From: Pteria penguin
Lineage: Eukaryota; Mollusca; Bivalvia; Pterioida; Pteriidae
NCBI GenBank assembly: GCA_035048485.1
Contig: CM068582.1
Location: forward strand, 13,992,001 to 14,056,000
Length of the DNA: 64,000 bases
Direction: 5' to 3'
The notes below the pieces were generated by a model. That model had not been told where the DNA came from. It saw nothing but the letters and a program-made list of their open reading frames with translations, and did no database searches. Below, in pieces: positions 1 to 12,704 of this stretch (positions within the stretch are counted from its first letter, which is position 1; every line of letters begins with the position of its first letter). Position numbers and translations under genes: made by a program.

Positions 1-721
1 TTTAGAAACAGAATGATGATATGTGGAAGAAATTCAGATATATTAAAACGCTTTCTCATAATAAATTTCTAATTGAAAATTCTACTTTGTACCTATTATC
101 AATTTCTTGACCTTATTAAAAACGCATTAACATTTTCGGAGAAAATAACTAACTGGAAAATACAAAACGTTTAGACCTTGGCTGTACAAATTTTAGTTCT
201 TGTTATTTGGGTTCATATTGAATTAGGCAATTGATATAAATCTTATGAGGCATGGTTGATCACATGTACTCCAGTCATCCGCTTTTGTGGCCAGCGTGAT
301 AAATCAATACGTGATTAACAGCTGTCAAATTATACTATCCGCTAGCTGTACAAGTAAGGGTTTTGCACCTTTCCCCTTTAAACCATGTATCTTCTCTGCG
401 GCGAAAAAAATCTCAAAATGTCCACGCATTTCTAAAGTTATGTCCGAGTCTGTTATATGCAGGTAATATGAAGAACTGACTCGGTGTTCTGAATGTGTAG
501 CAACACGTGATACCAAGATTTAAAGTGCTAGCAATAATCCAATGAAAGCTCGGCTTTCTCGATTTCCACAATATCGGCATAGAGATCTGGCAACGAGTAT
601 GGACATGTCCTATGACCTTTCGAATTGACCAACCAGAAGACGGCTACATCTTGATTGCAGTTTGTAATCAACACAAATATAAACTTCCATAACCCCAAAA
701 TTTCCAAATAGAGATTTGTTT
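1..721. other. No gene seen
   Basis: AT-rich sequence in which I see no recognisable protein, RNA or repeat. The one open frame, on the minus strand at 325-516, has no recognisable motif. Confidence 0.5.
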
Positions 722-983
722 TATTGTTTTACGTCACACCAAGATTTTTGTGTTTATATTGTGACAGCACCTGCATGCAGCAATGCACAGAAATTTAGAC
801 CTGTGCGACACACCCACCTAACGCAGTGAGGGAGTTTCTATATACTATATCGACCGCAACTTAGGACCTTGGTTTTTACTGTCTAATTCTAACGACACGG
901 CAATGACGAGCCGCAGAAGGGACTATGGACCTTGGGCCCTCTCAATCGCCAGCCAAGCAACTAACCGATTGAGCTATGCCGGC
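722..983 (-). mobile_element. tRNA-derived SINE, minus strand
   Basis: Read on the minus strand it begins with a tRNA-like head (GCCGGCATAGCTCAATCGG, an A-box-like start) and ends in a tail that reads GGTGTGACGTAAAACAAT. The same body and tail recur at 33712, 48010, 50320 and 60656. The middle holds the shared segment with a row of pyrimidine-rich bases and GCAGGTGCTGTCAC. SINEs are non-coding and are moved by LINE enzymes. No target duplication was resolved. Confidence 0.7.
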
Positions 984-1139
984 TCATGAATAGGAAGAAT
1001 AGCCGTAAATTATGCAATTTTTGTAGAGGAATTTCATAGAACATTAACCATATTAGTCGCAGGGATATTTACTATGCTAAATATTTAGTGACAACATTGG
1101 TCTGTTTTAAACTGATGACGTATTAAGTCGCGATTTTTA

Positions 1140-1425
1140 TTGTGTCTATATGTACACCATTATATTCGCTAGGAGTGTTCGCCTATACACTAGCATCTTT
1201 GACTATTGTGATCGCTTGTAAAGAAACATATTTGCTTATTTTGTCCGCCATTACGTTAACATCTTTCTTTAGTATGTTTGCCTCTACGATTAACATATTT
1301 GCTTAGTGTATTTCCTTAAGCTTGTACGTTGACAACTTTGCTTTCTGTATCCGCCTGTACACTATCATATTTGCGTAGTGCGTCCACCTGAACGTTAACA
1401 TCTCTGTTGAGTGTGTCCATGGTTA
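1140..1425. repeat. Degenerate minisatellite, unit about 36-40 bp
   Basis: Some seven or eight imperfect units with the core 'gttaacatctttgcttagtg' followed by 'tgtccgcctgtac' run head to tail. The period is roughly 36-40 bp and the units differ from each other by many substitutions, so the array is old. Confidence 0.6.
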
Positions 1426-1472
1426 AAGTGATTAGAAATCAATGTCTGGTGCATATGCTGATCATAGATGAA

Positions 1473-4066
1473 AGTGAGGCCCGAACTCTTTCATTAAAAC
1501 ACATGAGATGCACTTTTTAGATAGCTATAAATAATTTATTTGTATCACAATATGTCAAAGAATAAATCAGTTGCAAAGTACACTATAGTCAACAAGCTCT
1601 GAAAATTTCACCTCAAGTTTATCCAGGTTTATCTCAAGTACTTTACAAGATATGAGGATTTGAAAAGGGACAATATCGCATTTTCATACTTTTTTTTTCA
1701 GCAAACCAAAATGCACAATCTTGAAATTTCATAAGCGTATACATAAAAATTTGTAATTTTATATTGATCTACTCTATCTACTACAGGTATTATGAAAAAA
1801 AAAGATAAAAAACATTGAGTATAAGTCTTATGATCTGAAATATAAACTCTCAAACTTACTTGAAGAATGTTTTTTCACTTTGATGAAAATGACTAAGTCC
1901 AAATGTCTAAGGTCATTTTTCTAAATACAAATACAAAGATTCATATATACATAAAAACATATCAAAAATTGTTACTTATAAGGATATTTGAGGCAATTTT
2001 GATTGTATCAGAAAAAATAAGCTCTGTTAAAGCAAAAAAAACCCGTTTTTACCTAAATCAGGGACAGACAATTCTTTATAAAATTGGGAGGAAAAAGAAA
2101 AATATCAAATTCCTTTAGATCTATCACAATATAGCTGATTTTTTTTTTTTTTATTAATCTACTATTCGTAGTATATTCATTTTGACAAACTTTTATTATA
2201 AGTGTTATTATCTCAAATATAAACTTTACATAAATACAAAATATCGTAATTGATTTCAATTCCTGTTTTTTAAGTCTCCCTCGTGATAATTCTTCACAAT
2301 GTCTTATAAACAGGAAACCTGATAATAAGTTCTTGTCCTCCATTACTATTAATGCGCGGTTTATTAAGATCGCTAAATAATATCTTGGAAGATGACAAAA
2401 GGTACAAAATGAAGGGTGATATTTGCTGGGTCAAACAGCCGGTTGATGTGATATTACGTAATGATTTAGCCGCACAGGTGACAGGTGATCGCCCTAGGCG
2501 ACGTTACCCCGACATACTTCGATATATTGAAAATGGTGTGACGTGATTAGGAAGTCAACTAATAAAGACATTATAGAATTTGTCTTGAGACTGACCGTGT
2601 GATTGAAGAGTCGTCACCTTCGCTGGAGGTTTTATGCGAGCTGTACTGAATAATACATGTGTTCAAGTGCCAATTACAGGTATATCGGGGGAATATTAAA
2701 ATTAAAATTATTTTTCATAAAGTCTTCAAAACATTTATTTGAATGAAATAAAAAATATATGTATTTGATACCTTTAATTTTCATGAATCTTTAGGTCACC
2801 TGATTGGTGTTCCGTAAGGACAGGATTAAAACCAAAACGTTTAAAGTCTTACCTCCTTTACATGTACTTAAAAATTTTCTTCCTTAAATATAAATAGCTT
2901 ATCTCATCCCACCCGCTTCCTTTCGCAACTCTAGATCTATCTGCAATTAATATGCAATTAAAATTAAATCTGACGTTGGAAACAGGGGGTCAATGTAAAC
3001 CAAATGATGAAATGTTGACTTATCTTATCGCTTAATATATAACTTGGTATTTATTACATTGAAATTTGTATTTCTGTACATAATTATGCACGTGGAAGTT
3101 GCTGAGTCAGAGGAAACTCGTGTAAAATCGTATAGTGTCAATGAAAGAGCTTTAAATCAGAATAAACTAAAGAAATCGTCAAATATTTAGATAATGTAAA
3201 TACCAATAATTATCAATTCGAATTTAAACATCGTTCACGGCCCTAGTGTAAGCCCACGCGGACACGCCGTGCTTAAAATTTACGTATTAGGAATGATGTA
3301 ATTAAACTTTTGATAAATAAAACTACTTGGTAATTAAAAGCTATGGGTAATTTTTTTTCACAAATAAGATAATCATAATTACTTCTGTAGATATTGTTTT
3401 TGTTATGAGTTCTCTTATTTGAGAACATCATAATGCACGATTGTTTACTTGGTATGTCGATAATGACTCGTTAAAACAATATGGCGGACCGTTTGTTTTG
3501 GCAGAGAGGGTGACGCTATCTTTATTTTTGAATGGACTGTATATTTTTATAAAAATGGCATCGGTTAAATCAGGGGGAAACATACTTATCGCATCTTATG
3601 CGCCGGTAGAGATGAATTAAAAACTGAAAAAAGTAGATTTAAAAAAACTTATTGTGTGCCCGTGTCGCCCATCATTTTTGCTTCGGCGATCAGCTGTTTA
3701 CAGGTAATGGACGTATTTACTTGTTAATCTTCACTTCATTGGATTAAATTGAACCGTGACCCGGGTCAACGCCATTGAACATATCGTTTTCATGCTTATT
3801 AATTCTAAGCGCGCCGTCGATTACAAGACAAATAAACTGTACCGCTGCGTTATTGTTGAATATTTTAATGATTTTCGTTATTTTCATAATTTCTTTATCT
3901 AAAAATGAGATCAAATTTAAGAAGCGAGAAGAAAAGAAAATGAATGTTCTAATGATACGATTTTGATTTACATGTTAAAAATATTTCTCGATACATTATT
4001 GATGTGAAAATGGCAAACAACGCATTTTGATCAATTTGAACTTAGTCATTTTCGATAAGCCTCACT
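1473..4066. mobile_element. Non-autonomous DNA transposon, copy A
   Basis: This block starts with AGTGAGGCC and ends with GCCTCACT, so its ends are inverted. Its whole length is homologous, in reverse orientation and with many indels, to 49156-52910, which has the same ends. Clear anchors are the GCGATCTTAATAAA stretch, the GCACAGGTGACA/TGTCACCCGTGC stretch, the AATATGGCGGACCG/CGATCCGCCATG stretch and the GACACGGGCAC stretch. No transposase or long ORF is present, so the copy must be mobilised in trans. Copy A lacks the three insertions found in copy B and so shows the empty sites. The superfamily is unknown to me and I could not fix the target duplication. Confidence 0.7.
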
Positions 4067-5059
4067 ATAAATGAAAATAGATGTTCATATATGCCATAGA
4101 TGTTTATAGTAAATGATTCATATTATATTTGCATGTTTGTATTCTTCTTTTTGTTGATAAAATTATGTCTAGGAATAAAATTGTGATGTGATATAGTGTG
4201 ATCTTCTGTGAGGTAAATGCAAGTATGATTTTAATTTCAAACATATATTTTATATATTTTTATAGTTTTGAACAGAGTATGTATAGAATAATCCAATGTA
4301 TTATTGTAAAAATTAGAAAAAGTGACGAATGATCACGTGGTGCATCTAACATCATGAGATTGAACGATTGATTTTGTAAATATAACTTTCATTCAAATAG
4401 ACTGACAAAAATGATTCATGAAATGTAATACGATTATATTTGACTTTAAGATTAAGGATCTATATGTTCTTTGCTGTACGCATTCATAATAAAGTCTATA
4501 ATGTCTCATATATCTCATTTTTTGTCAAGTTTTATATCTTGCCAGGGTCTCACTTTTATATGTCACATTTTACTCTTTACTTTCAACTGTAGAAATTTGA
4601 TACTTTATATCGTTTGTGACTTGTGCATTTTGTAATAAGACTATTGTTGTACAATTGTGCATAGCAAATGTCCCTCGGTTTTATCTTCAAGAAACTTAAT
4701 ACATGCCGTAACGATAATATATAGTGTTTAATGTGGCTTATGGTTCTTGACAAGCTTTTTCCCTGTCGGTTAATTTAATTGGTTTAATCTTTTAAAACTT
4801 TCTAGCTCCATTTTGTCGGTAATAAATAATATTGAAAAATAACAAAATAAAAATGAACTAATCCAAAACCAAAGAATCCCACCTAACAAACAAAAACGAA
4901 AGAAAGAGGAAGAAAAGAAAACAAAAAAACAAAATAAAACAACCCCTCTTAAATCGTATAGTGGATATAATGTAAATGATTACAGATGATCGACAGCCAT
5001 TACACTGTTACTACCTGTCCGGGGCCTTTGGATAAGGTGAGATGAAACAAGAACTATAT
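4067..5059. other. No gene seen
   Basis: AT-rich sequence with an A-rich purine stretch near 4830-4945. I see no coding or RNA feature. Confidence 0.5.
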
Positions 5060-5262
5060 TACTAGATAAATAAGCAAACTGCAGAGACGGTCTGGACGCA
5101 TACGCAAACTTTACACTAATCTAGTGGCATGGCTTAATAAATACTCAAACTTCTGAGACGGTCTGTTGACATGACTAAACAAATATGCAAACTTCACACC
5201 AGTCTGGTGGCATAGCTTGAGAAACTTTCACACATGTTCTGGCCACATGGCTAAATTCAAAA
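5060..5262. repeat. Degenerate tandem repeat, unit about 35-60 bp
   Basis: Units containing 'gcaaacttcacaccagtctgg' variants and 'gagacggtctg' alternate four to five times. The copies are strongly diverged. Confidence 0.5.
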
Positions 5263-5534
5263 CAAGAAACTTTGTACTGGCGCTAACATTTGCGTGACTT
5301 TGCAACATAAACATAATTCAAAAGCAATATTCCATTATATTGTTTAAAGAGAGATCCTCATCCATGTAGTAAACAGGCAGAAAAAAGAAATTGTATAGTT
5401 CAGTAATTTTATCTATAGAATCATATAAAAATATTATGTTGATTTATGTATATCATTATTTAATATGATGCATTGTCTTTCAATTCAAACATCAAATTAA
5501 GGATTATGTCCATTATGGTTGATACGAACAGCCT

Positions 5535-5800
5535 TTTAAAGTAAGGATTCTAAAAAGTCACACAAGTTGAATAGTGTGTATGACCACCATTTGCACCGAA
5601 GCATTCTTCAAACATATGATGCATTGAATGTATCGATTTATGCAGATACCTGTGAAGTATTCCACCAATTAAAGTGTCTATCGTAACAAAAGGGGTTGGA
5701 GGAGGGGTTGGTTCTTGACGGCGTTCAATTTTATCCCAAACATGTCCTATAGGCGATAAATTCGGTGACATCGCAGGCCAGAGCAGCTCATACTTTTTAT
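5535..5800 (-). pseudogene. Tc1-like transposase, C-terminal fragment
   Basis: The minus strand encodes WPAMSPNLSPIGHVWDKIERR, which is the final catalytic block of Tc1-type transposases, where the family has S-P-D-L-N-P-I-E-H-x-W-D. The glutamate of the DDE triad is replaced by glycine (PIG for PIE) and no upstream catalytic domain is joined to it. The piece ends in the usual region after which the element terminus follows. A dead remnant; the family call is firm, the exact clade is not. Confidence 0.75.
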
Positions 5801-5831
5801 ATTTTATGTAACATATTATGTAAGAATACAC

Positions 5832-6881
5832 AGTTTTTCCCGCTAGTTTATATTAACATAAAAAATTCATTGCATATATTTATCATGATGTTCCCTCCTA
5901 AATACTCGTTTCGTTCCTGTACAGATTTATCACTCGAAAATCTTGTTTAAGTCAAAACCCAATGTTTGAAAGTAGAGTTTTCCCGAGTTATTTTAGGTTC
6001 TATAATATTTTGTACTGCTACACCGGTTTTCAACGCTTTACAGGAATTCCTAGTTACGGTTTATTTATCCACGTAATACTTTAATTAGTAAATAAATACC
6101 TCGTACAACGGCGAGACTTCACGTAGTGAAGAATGTCAAATTATAATAAAACAAAGAAAATGAGTGGTCAGAATTTATTTTCTATATGCCTTGTTATAAA
6201 TCCGTTACATAGTATTACATACTTAAATTAATTCTAAAATAGACATAGCTCCTTCATGTTGGTCATCCAGTATCAGACTTGAATTCATATATCAGTTGAT
6301 ATATGGGTAGACGGTACCATGGTATCATCTCATTATCGTTGGATATTTTGAATCAAGGGATCGCAGATGTCATAGTAAAAGTTTACGAGTAGCCCTATAC
6401 CTTCTCTCCTTCCCTAGACTCACGACCAAACATGATGTGACTTCGTGAATTGTAACTCTTTGTGCAATGAAAAAACATCGTTAGATTTAGCTTACACGTA
6501 CGACAAAACTAGGCTTTTTACCATAAATAAAGTGGACGCTTTGAGCCACGTAAAACTTAAATATCTCTATTGATGTGTCCATGATTACCCAATATCCCAG
6601 TTTTTTATTGGTCTCATCCATAAATTTATAGATGCTCTCTTCCTTAAATCCTGCAAATCCTATCTTTTGATTTATTTGTATACCTATTCACGGATGCAGT
6701 GTGTGGTTGTTAAAACGATTCCCTGAATCAGGGTGTTTCCGGTGTTAATATTTAACTTTAAGGTAATTGACTTGGCTCTGAAGATTAGCATACATCTATT
6801 ACCTTGTATTCTCTGTATGTCATTGGCGTCTTTTTCATACAGCTGATCCAAGCGTTTTTATGTCATTCATTTTCAATTCTC

Positions 6882-6882
<1 letters not shown>
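5832..6882. other. No gene seen
   Basis: No recognisable coding or RNA feature. Open frames here are short and have no motifs. Confidence 0.5.

Positions 6883-6937
<55 letters not shown>
6883..6937. repeat. (CA)n microsatellite
   Basis: An uninterrupted CA dinucleotide run of about 27 units. It produces a meaningless Thr-His polypeptide in one frame. Confidence 0.98.
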
Positions 6938-6941
<4 letters not shown>

Positions 6942-7375
6942 ACAATAATTATATATATATTTGTTGAACGCACAACATTACGCCTGACTCAGTTCAGATA
7001 TAATATTTCAAATCTATATTATTTTTTGAAAATTTACGTAGAAAGTACAATGAGGACTAGATAAATTTGATTAGGAATAGCAAACCATCATACATGATCA
7101 TAAAGGCAAACAATGATTATCCATTAGTGAATGAAATGTTTATATACAAAACATTTTCTGGGAAGTATGGAATGATGGGTTGGAGAGTGCATAACAACCC
7201 ACACGAGATTTTAACGCATCTATCTGTAAATTTAATATGTCCACGGAATCGGCACATTATCCGGTTATGACGATATTTGGTTTCAGATGCCCTCGGATAC
7301 TTGACACCACCCAAATGATACACATGTAATAAAACTTAAGAGGACAGGAAACTACTTAAATTAATTTACAACATT

Positions 7376-8160
7376 GACCGTTTCCATTTTTCAAAACCAT
7401 GTAAAAGAGGTATACGACAAGGTTGTCTAGTTTCATCTTTGATGATGATTAGGTGTAATAAAAAAAATTTTTTTTTCTTAGATGAAGCTAAAGCTATCAA
7501 AATAATCTAATATGCTGATGATTGTACAAATGTGTTAAAAGACCAAAAGTCTTTTAATTATACATTAAAAAGCATTTACGACTTCAGCAAAGTGTCTGGT
7601 TTAAAATCAAATATAGAGAAAACCGAGTGTCACCTGACAGGTTCTTTAGTTGCAACTTACTCAAATGTAAGTCAAAAACATAATGTCAAAATAGCAAACA
7701 AGTGTGTTAAATATTTAGGAATATACTTTGGATATGACAATGATCAATGTTATTATAACAATTGGACTAGTAAGCTTGACAAATTGGAAAGAATATTAAG
7801 TGTTTGGAAAAGAAGACATTTACCAATCCTGGAAAAATGTACAATGCCAATTGATGACTTTTAAAATGTAGATTTTATAATACAATCCTTAGAATATGAA
7901 ATTTGAAAGACCATGGTATGAACAGAAAGGGTCAAGAATGTTTAGTATCACAGATAAAGGAATATGGCAAAGTACAATATAAAATTGTTAAAATGCACGA
8001 AAGATGTATCTCAGAGTTTAACTACAAATGATTTCATGGAAGTTTGAATAACAATTTAAATTTTAGCAAATGGAACAAAGAGGTTTCTCCATTATGTGAA
8101 AAATATCTATGCATTGAAACACTTATAGACTACTTAAAATACAGTTAAATTCTAACTAAC
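7376..8160 (+). pseudogene. Non-LTR retrotransposon (LINE) reverse transcriptase fragment
   Basis: Reading the plus strand, KRGIRQGCLVSS near 7405-7440 is RT block 4, and YADDCT near 7510 is the catalytic Y-x-D-D block. They are followed from 7532 to 7864 by a continuous stretch with SKVSGLKSNIEKTEC and VKYLGIYFG, the thumb region typical of L1-like and related LINEs. A poly-T tract at about 7460-7480 and an in-frame TAA just before YADD break the frame, and the ORF stops at 7864. The 3' continuation to about 8160 still looks like LINE sequence out of frame. Truncated at both ends, no promoter or tail seen. Confidence 0.75.
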
Positions 8161-8429
8161 TGCAACAGAAATAAAACATATACCAAGTGTTAGTATACAC
8201 TTCAGATATTATCATATCATAAATTTAGATTTTTTCTCAAATGGGAAAGTGAATGTTTTTGGGGCAAAAATGTGGAATTTTGAAAAAAAAGATTTTTTTT
8301 CACCTCCATGCTACCACAGAAAGAAGAGATCAAGCCATGTGAATTTATGACATTTCAGATGCTTTGTCGAATGTATCATATCTTGACTTTTTAAATCCTA
8401 AAGAAGAACCTACAAATTTGGGCTAAACG

Positions 8430-8740
8430 GAAGAGGGGGGGGGGTGTAAATCTTAACAGTTTCCACAGCTAGTGTACCCATATTATTTTACATCATAAAT
8501 GATATCGTGTTTAAAACAGATTATTTTCGATGAAATATTGTTATAAAAGATGTTGAAAACTTATATAAAGTTGTGTAGTCAATACGCCTCTTGCAGTCTG
8601 GAGTGGGTAAAGCCATTCTTTGCAAGAGGTTTGATCGTCAGCGTATTTCTGAGCGGTTTTTGGTGTGTGTGTGTGGGGGGGTTTATTATTTTTTGTTTGT
8701 TTGGTTTGGGTTTTTTTTTTTTTTTTTTTTTTTGTTTTTT
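8430..8740. repeat. G and T homopolymer cluster
   Basis: A run of nine to ten G lies near 8437-8446, then G(7) near 8676 and a T run of about 23 near 8711-8733. The sequence between them has no recognised feature. Confidence 0.8.
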
Positions 8741-8817
8741 GGGTAATGTACATGAATAGGGACGGCCTTTCTAAATGGGTATTTTGTATTATCATTAATG
8801 ATTTATTGCTCATATTT

Positions 8818-9440
8818 TCAATTTATAACTGGCAAACCTAGTAGAACAGGATATGACTTCTCCCGGAACCTGTAGTGATCCAACAAGAACAGAGCTGATC
8901 CCATTTTCATATTAACAGCGTCTTTTATTTCCTTCCTTAATATTTTGGAAAACATTACCTGAAAATCATTTTTCGTATCATTTGATAGGATTGGTGTAGT
9001 AATATCCGATAGATATTTATCAATAAAGATATCGTATATATACTTTGATTGATATGAAATTGAATAAAAGTCACACATTGCCTCTAAAAAGTTACAATTG
9101 TTATTGTGTTTTCTGTTTCCACTCTTTTTATTTCTCTAATAGTGTTGATTTCTTTGCGTTGTTTTTCCAGTGATTAAAGGAACCTTGTATTTCTTTTTCT
9201 TTCAGTTACATACATGTATTTAACCTTTGACCTTAACATTGTCCCTTAAACAACATTTTCATTGATTACATATAATTCTTTTTTTCTATTTCATTTTTCT
9301 TTTACATGTTAAATTTTGCAGAGTTTCCTGTTTCTATTTCATTGAGCTCTGATTCCAATGTTATTACTTTTTCGGTGTTTGGTTTTTTGGCTTTTGAAAA
9401 GTTAATTGAGAAATCCTTAATTTTCCCCATTTTGTTATAG
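8818..9440 (-). pseudogene. LINE ORF2 fragment (linker and N-terminal RT region)
   Basis: From 9440 downwards the minus strand reads DFSINFSKAKKP, then at 9078-8818 CDFYSISYQS, DKYLSDITTPILSND and KEIKDAVNMKMGSALFLLDHY. This order is the endonuclease-RT linker and first RT block of L1-like LINEs (F-Y-x-x-L-Y, then E-I-x-x-A-I-x-x-M-x-x-G). The catalytic RT blocks are missing and there are several stops between 9080 and 9400. It lies opposite to the LINE piece at 7376, so the two are separate insertions or an inverted remnant. Confidence 0.6.
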
Positions 9441-9458
9441 GGTCGTCATTTCAAAAGT

Positions 9459-9507
9459 TGTTTAAGGTTAATTTTATGCCGTCCTTATATAAAATTAACC
9501 TTAAACA
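9459..9507. repeat. Perfect inverted repeat, 19-bp arms
   Basis: TGTTTAAGGTTAATTTTAT (9459-9477) and its reverse complement (9489-9507) are separated by 11 bases. It would fold as a hairpin. It sits between the LINE fragment and a Tc1-like copy and could be the tip of a foldback or MITE; nothing else supports a function. Confidence 0.7.
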
Positions 9508-9544
9508 TTTCATCATTGAAAGTTTCGTTTGAAGTTATATATTC

Positions 9545-10400
9545 AATCATATCAACAATTATGCCTATTCTGATTGATACAAAGTTTTATAGCGTGTACA
9601 ACCGCCGTTTGCACTGATGCATTCTTCACACCTACGACGCATCGACGAATCAGTTTATGTAGAAATGCCGCAAAGCGTCCGACGTCGCAGGGTGCTTTGG
9701 CTCTTGACGTGACGTTGTTCCATTTCTTCCGAACATGTTCCGTATGTAATACATCCGGTGACAGGTCATGGTAGCACATTCACATTTTGCTGCTGTAGAA
9801 ATTCACTAACAATGTGTGCGGTCGTGCATTGTCCTGCTGCAGAATGACTTTACGCTGATTGTTGTGGATGAATGGAATGAGGGGCTGACGTACAATCTCG
9901 TCACGGTAGCGTACGCCGGTTAAACTGCCCTATACTATTACCAAAGGAGTCCGTCCATGTGTTGTAATTCCACCCCACACCATAACATTCCCTCCGTCGA
10001 ATCGGCGGCGCTAAATAACGCAGGCGTCATTGTAAGCCAGAACACAACCGCCATTGCTGTCGTGATGAAATCTCGACTCGTCCGTAGACAAAACTTCCGC
10101 CCAATCTCTGTAAACTTATTGAAACGATGATGACTCCTACACCATGCTATCCTCGCAAAACGGTGACGCTGGAGCAGAACAGGGCAAGTAGCAGGACGTC
10201 CGTATTTACAGTATTTGACAAAATGAGTAATGAAACATGCGTCTAGTCATAGACCTGTATCAAGGGAGACCGCTAACTCTAAAAATAGCACAGCGATATT
10301 CAATTTTTCGCAGCACCATCACCGGGATTCACAGGAACACTTCTTTTCATCAAGATGTAGGTCTATCAGCTTGCCGCAGTGTGTGGTGTAAGTAGACCTT
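9545..10400 (-). pseudogene. Tc1-like transposase, nearly full length but decayed
   Basis: On the minus strand, from 10400 to 9545, the blocks come in family order: a helix-turn-helix remnant, RHRFARI near 10170, DWAEVLSTDESRFHHDSNGG near 10100-10040 (first catalytic D), GGNVMVWGGITTHGRTPL near 9985-9930, NNQRKVILQQDNARPHT near 9860-9810 (second D) and a garbled end (CYHDLSPDVLHTEHV) where the family has P-D-L-x-P-I-E-H. Several stops and frameshifts interrupt it, including TAG within the VMVWGG region. Non-functional. No terminal inverted repeats were recognised. Confidence 0.8.
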
Positions 10401-10589
10401 ATCTTCGCCTCAAATTTGATGTTTTATATTTAGGAAGACTTGAATATAAATTATTGGAAATATCAGTGGTAACCTTTATTTCATTAACTTTAATAGGTTG
10501 GGGACAATATCTCATTTGAGACATCACCACTCAAATAAGTAACTATCACTGTTTTCAGTAAGGCAGTGACTCCCGGTACACAACGTGTA

Positions 10590-10692
10590 CAATTATCCGG
10601 GTATAAGACGTTTCGGCAACCGATTTAGATGACGTTTCGGCACCTGTCTAAAGTTGTTTCAGTACTCATGGAAAATGGTTTCGGCACCTTTG
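10590..10692. repeat. Short degenerate repeat with 'gtttcggcac' core
   Basis: Four units with a 'gacgtttcggcacc' core repeat at about 22-38 bp spacing. No other feature is visible between 10400 and 11290. Confidence 0.5.
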
Positions 10693-11452
10693 TCACCTAC
10701 ACATTTTAATCATAAAGAAGTTTAAATACATGTATGTTTATTTATGACTTAATTATCATTTTGTGAATATGCACATGTTTATTTTTCAATAGTTGATGTT
10801 TTCATTTGATATTTTTGTCAAAATATCACAGAATCATTTTTGGAGGGGGGGGGGGGGCTGATTGTTTCCGATATTGCTGATTATTCCACCAATTTAACTA
10901 ATGATAGCCTAGTGTGTTGTAACTGTACCAAGTGATAGACTAATGATCTTAGAGACCGATTAATTATGTATGGCATGGATGTAAGAACGGGAGGGGGCTG
11001 TACCTCTCCTTCCCCCCTTTTTTGCCGGTCATAATTGTTTCATAGGTTGTTTTCTAATTACTAAATTGTTTTCTTTAAATTATATTTAATATGCAATTGA
11101 TTTGCCATCCTGTAAATTGTACTGCAGCAGTATGTATAAATTTGTTCTTTTCTTTCTGAATATCAATACTCCAAATCATTTTCATCATGCAAAGATAAAA
11201 GGTGTTCGGCTGTGTTCAAACATAGGCGCAATTTCCCAATCCTATTAATGCCTCTTCCGAAGCGTATATATCAGGTGCAAAAATAATCTGGTGCCCATAC
11301 GGCCATTATTCCAATTATCCTACAGGATAGAAGTACACAGCAACAATTTTTTCACAAGCATAGAGAACATACATCACATTCTTGAAGGAAATGTGGACGA
11401 AAAATTGGGTTCGGTTATCCTTTTTAAATATAATATTGATTTCAACATTATA

Positions 11453-12337
11453 TACTCAGGTACTTTAAAACGCCTATCTGTTTGACCTGGTCCCGGAATA
11501 TGCTTGCTAATCGACGTTATTGGCATGACGTAGTGTTCAGCGACGAATCAAGTTTCTATTTGTCCATGGCTGACGGAAGACAACACCTTTATAGGAGACG
11601 CAATGAACTGGTTTCGCAAACTGCATAATTGAGCGTGACAAATTTGGCGGTGGTGGTGTCATGGTTTGGGGAGCCATCAATTACCATTTCAAGTCATCAC
11701 TGGTTATTTTGAGGAACACTCTTACCGCGAGGCGCTACATCGATGACGTTTTACAGCCTGAACTCCTTCCAATAATTCAACGTCATCAAACTGTCAACAA
11801 TTCGTTGACGTTTCAACAAGACAACACACGTCCGCACACGGCTAGAGTCACTTTAAACTTTCTAAACATCCAGGGGATTTATGAAATGGTTTTCCCAGCA
11901 CGTTCACTCGACCTCAATCCTATTGAGCACATGTGGGATGAGTTAGGGAGACGCTTACATAAACGTCACCGTCAACCAAGAACTGTGGATGAGTTGGCAC
12001 GTGCTCTTCAAGAAGAGTGGAATAATATTCCTATGAGAAAAAATCGAACTTTATGTTAATCCATGCTGTCCAGATTGCGTGTATGCGTTAAAACAAATGG
12101 GGAGAGGGGGGGGGGGGGGGGCATACTCGTTACTAAACAAAACACATGAAATTTTGGACGTGGTATACATAACTGATGAAATCAAATCATGTTTTAAAAG
12201 AAACGTGTGATAGTATCAATCATATTGTCAAATATAATTCAAATTTTTGAAATAAATCAAGTTTGATGCAATTATTTACCCTAGTTGTTTATTAAACTAT
12301 AATGATATTAGATAGGCGTTTTTAAAGTCTCTGAGTA
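11453..12337 (+). mobile_element. Internally deleted Tc1-like element with inverted ends
   Basis: The left end TACTCAGGTACTTTAAAACG and the right end, which is its near-exact reverse complement (12312-12337), form inverted repeats of about 28 bp. TA dinucleotides lie at both outer borders, as expected for Tc1/mariner insertion. The body is only about 0.88 kb because the N-terminal DNA-binding half of the transposase is missing. Confidence 0.75.
11484..12059 (+). pseudogene. Tc1-like transposase catalytic domain
   Basis: The frame opens directly on WSRNMLANRRYWHDVVFSDE, which carries the first catalytic D, so the helix-turn-helix half is gone. A one-base frameshift near 11625 joins it to IERDKFGGGGVMVWGAINYH and then an uninterrupted 132-codon stretch (11661-12059) with QQDNTRPHTA (second D) and LDLNPIEHMWDELGRRLHKR (third acidic residue in PIE). 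The C-terminus is normal for the family. A run of about 13 G follows the stop at 12107. All three catalytic residues are present but the protein cannot bind DNA. Confidence 0.8.
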
Positions 12338-12684
12338 TAGTAAAGCCTTTTTACAGGAAAACTCACTTCAATTATACAGACCATGTGTGTGATTATCCTC
12401 CAGGTGAAATTTTAAAAGTACACGCAAGTAAACAAACCCACCAATGGCCCCATTTCACAGTTATGCTGTATTTCCTTCAAAGAGCTGATGATAAAATCAA
12501 ATCTCAGTGTATTATATGGATATCCAATAGGACAGTTTCTAGTTCCTTATTTTGTCCGTTATAAACCCTTGGTTTAATCATCTCCTTGACAAGCTCGGTT
12601 GTTTACGTTAGCCCTAGAGACTTCCGGTTTTCTTAGCAACGTAGCATACGATAATCTAAATAACAAAAAGTAAACTACTACAGC
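12338..12684. other. Upstream flank of THAP exon, no other gene
   Basis: No coding sequence recognised. It would contain the promoter or 5' UTR of the THAP exon that starts at 12685. Confidence 0.4.
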
Positions 12685-12704
12685 ATGTCCCGGTACAATT
12701 GTGC

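Noticed and set aside
1140..1425. CRISPR-like array
   Set aside because: Units of about 36-40 bp are adjacent and degenerate with no unique spacers; the host is a eukaryote.
6804..7064. Thr-His-rich open frame at 6804
   Set aside because: Produced by the (CA)n microsatellite.
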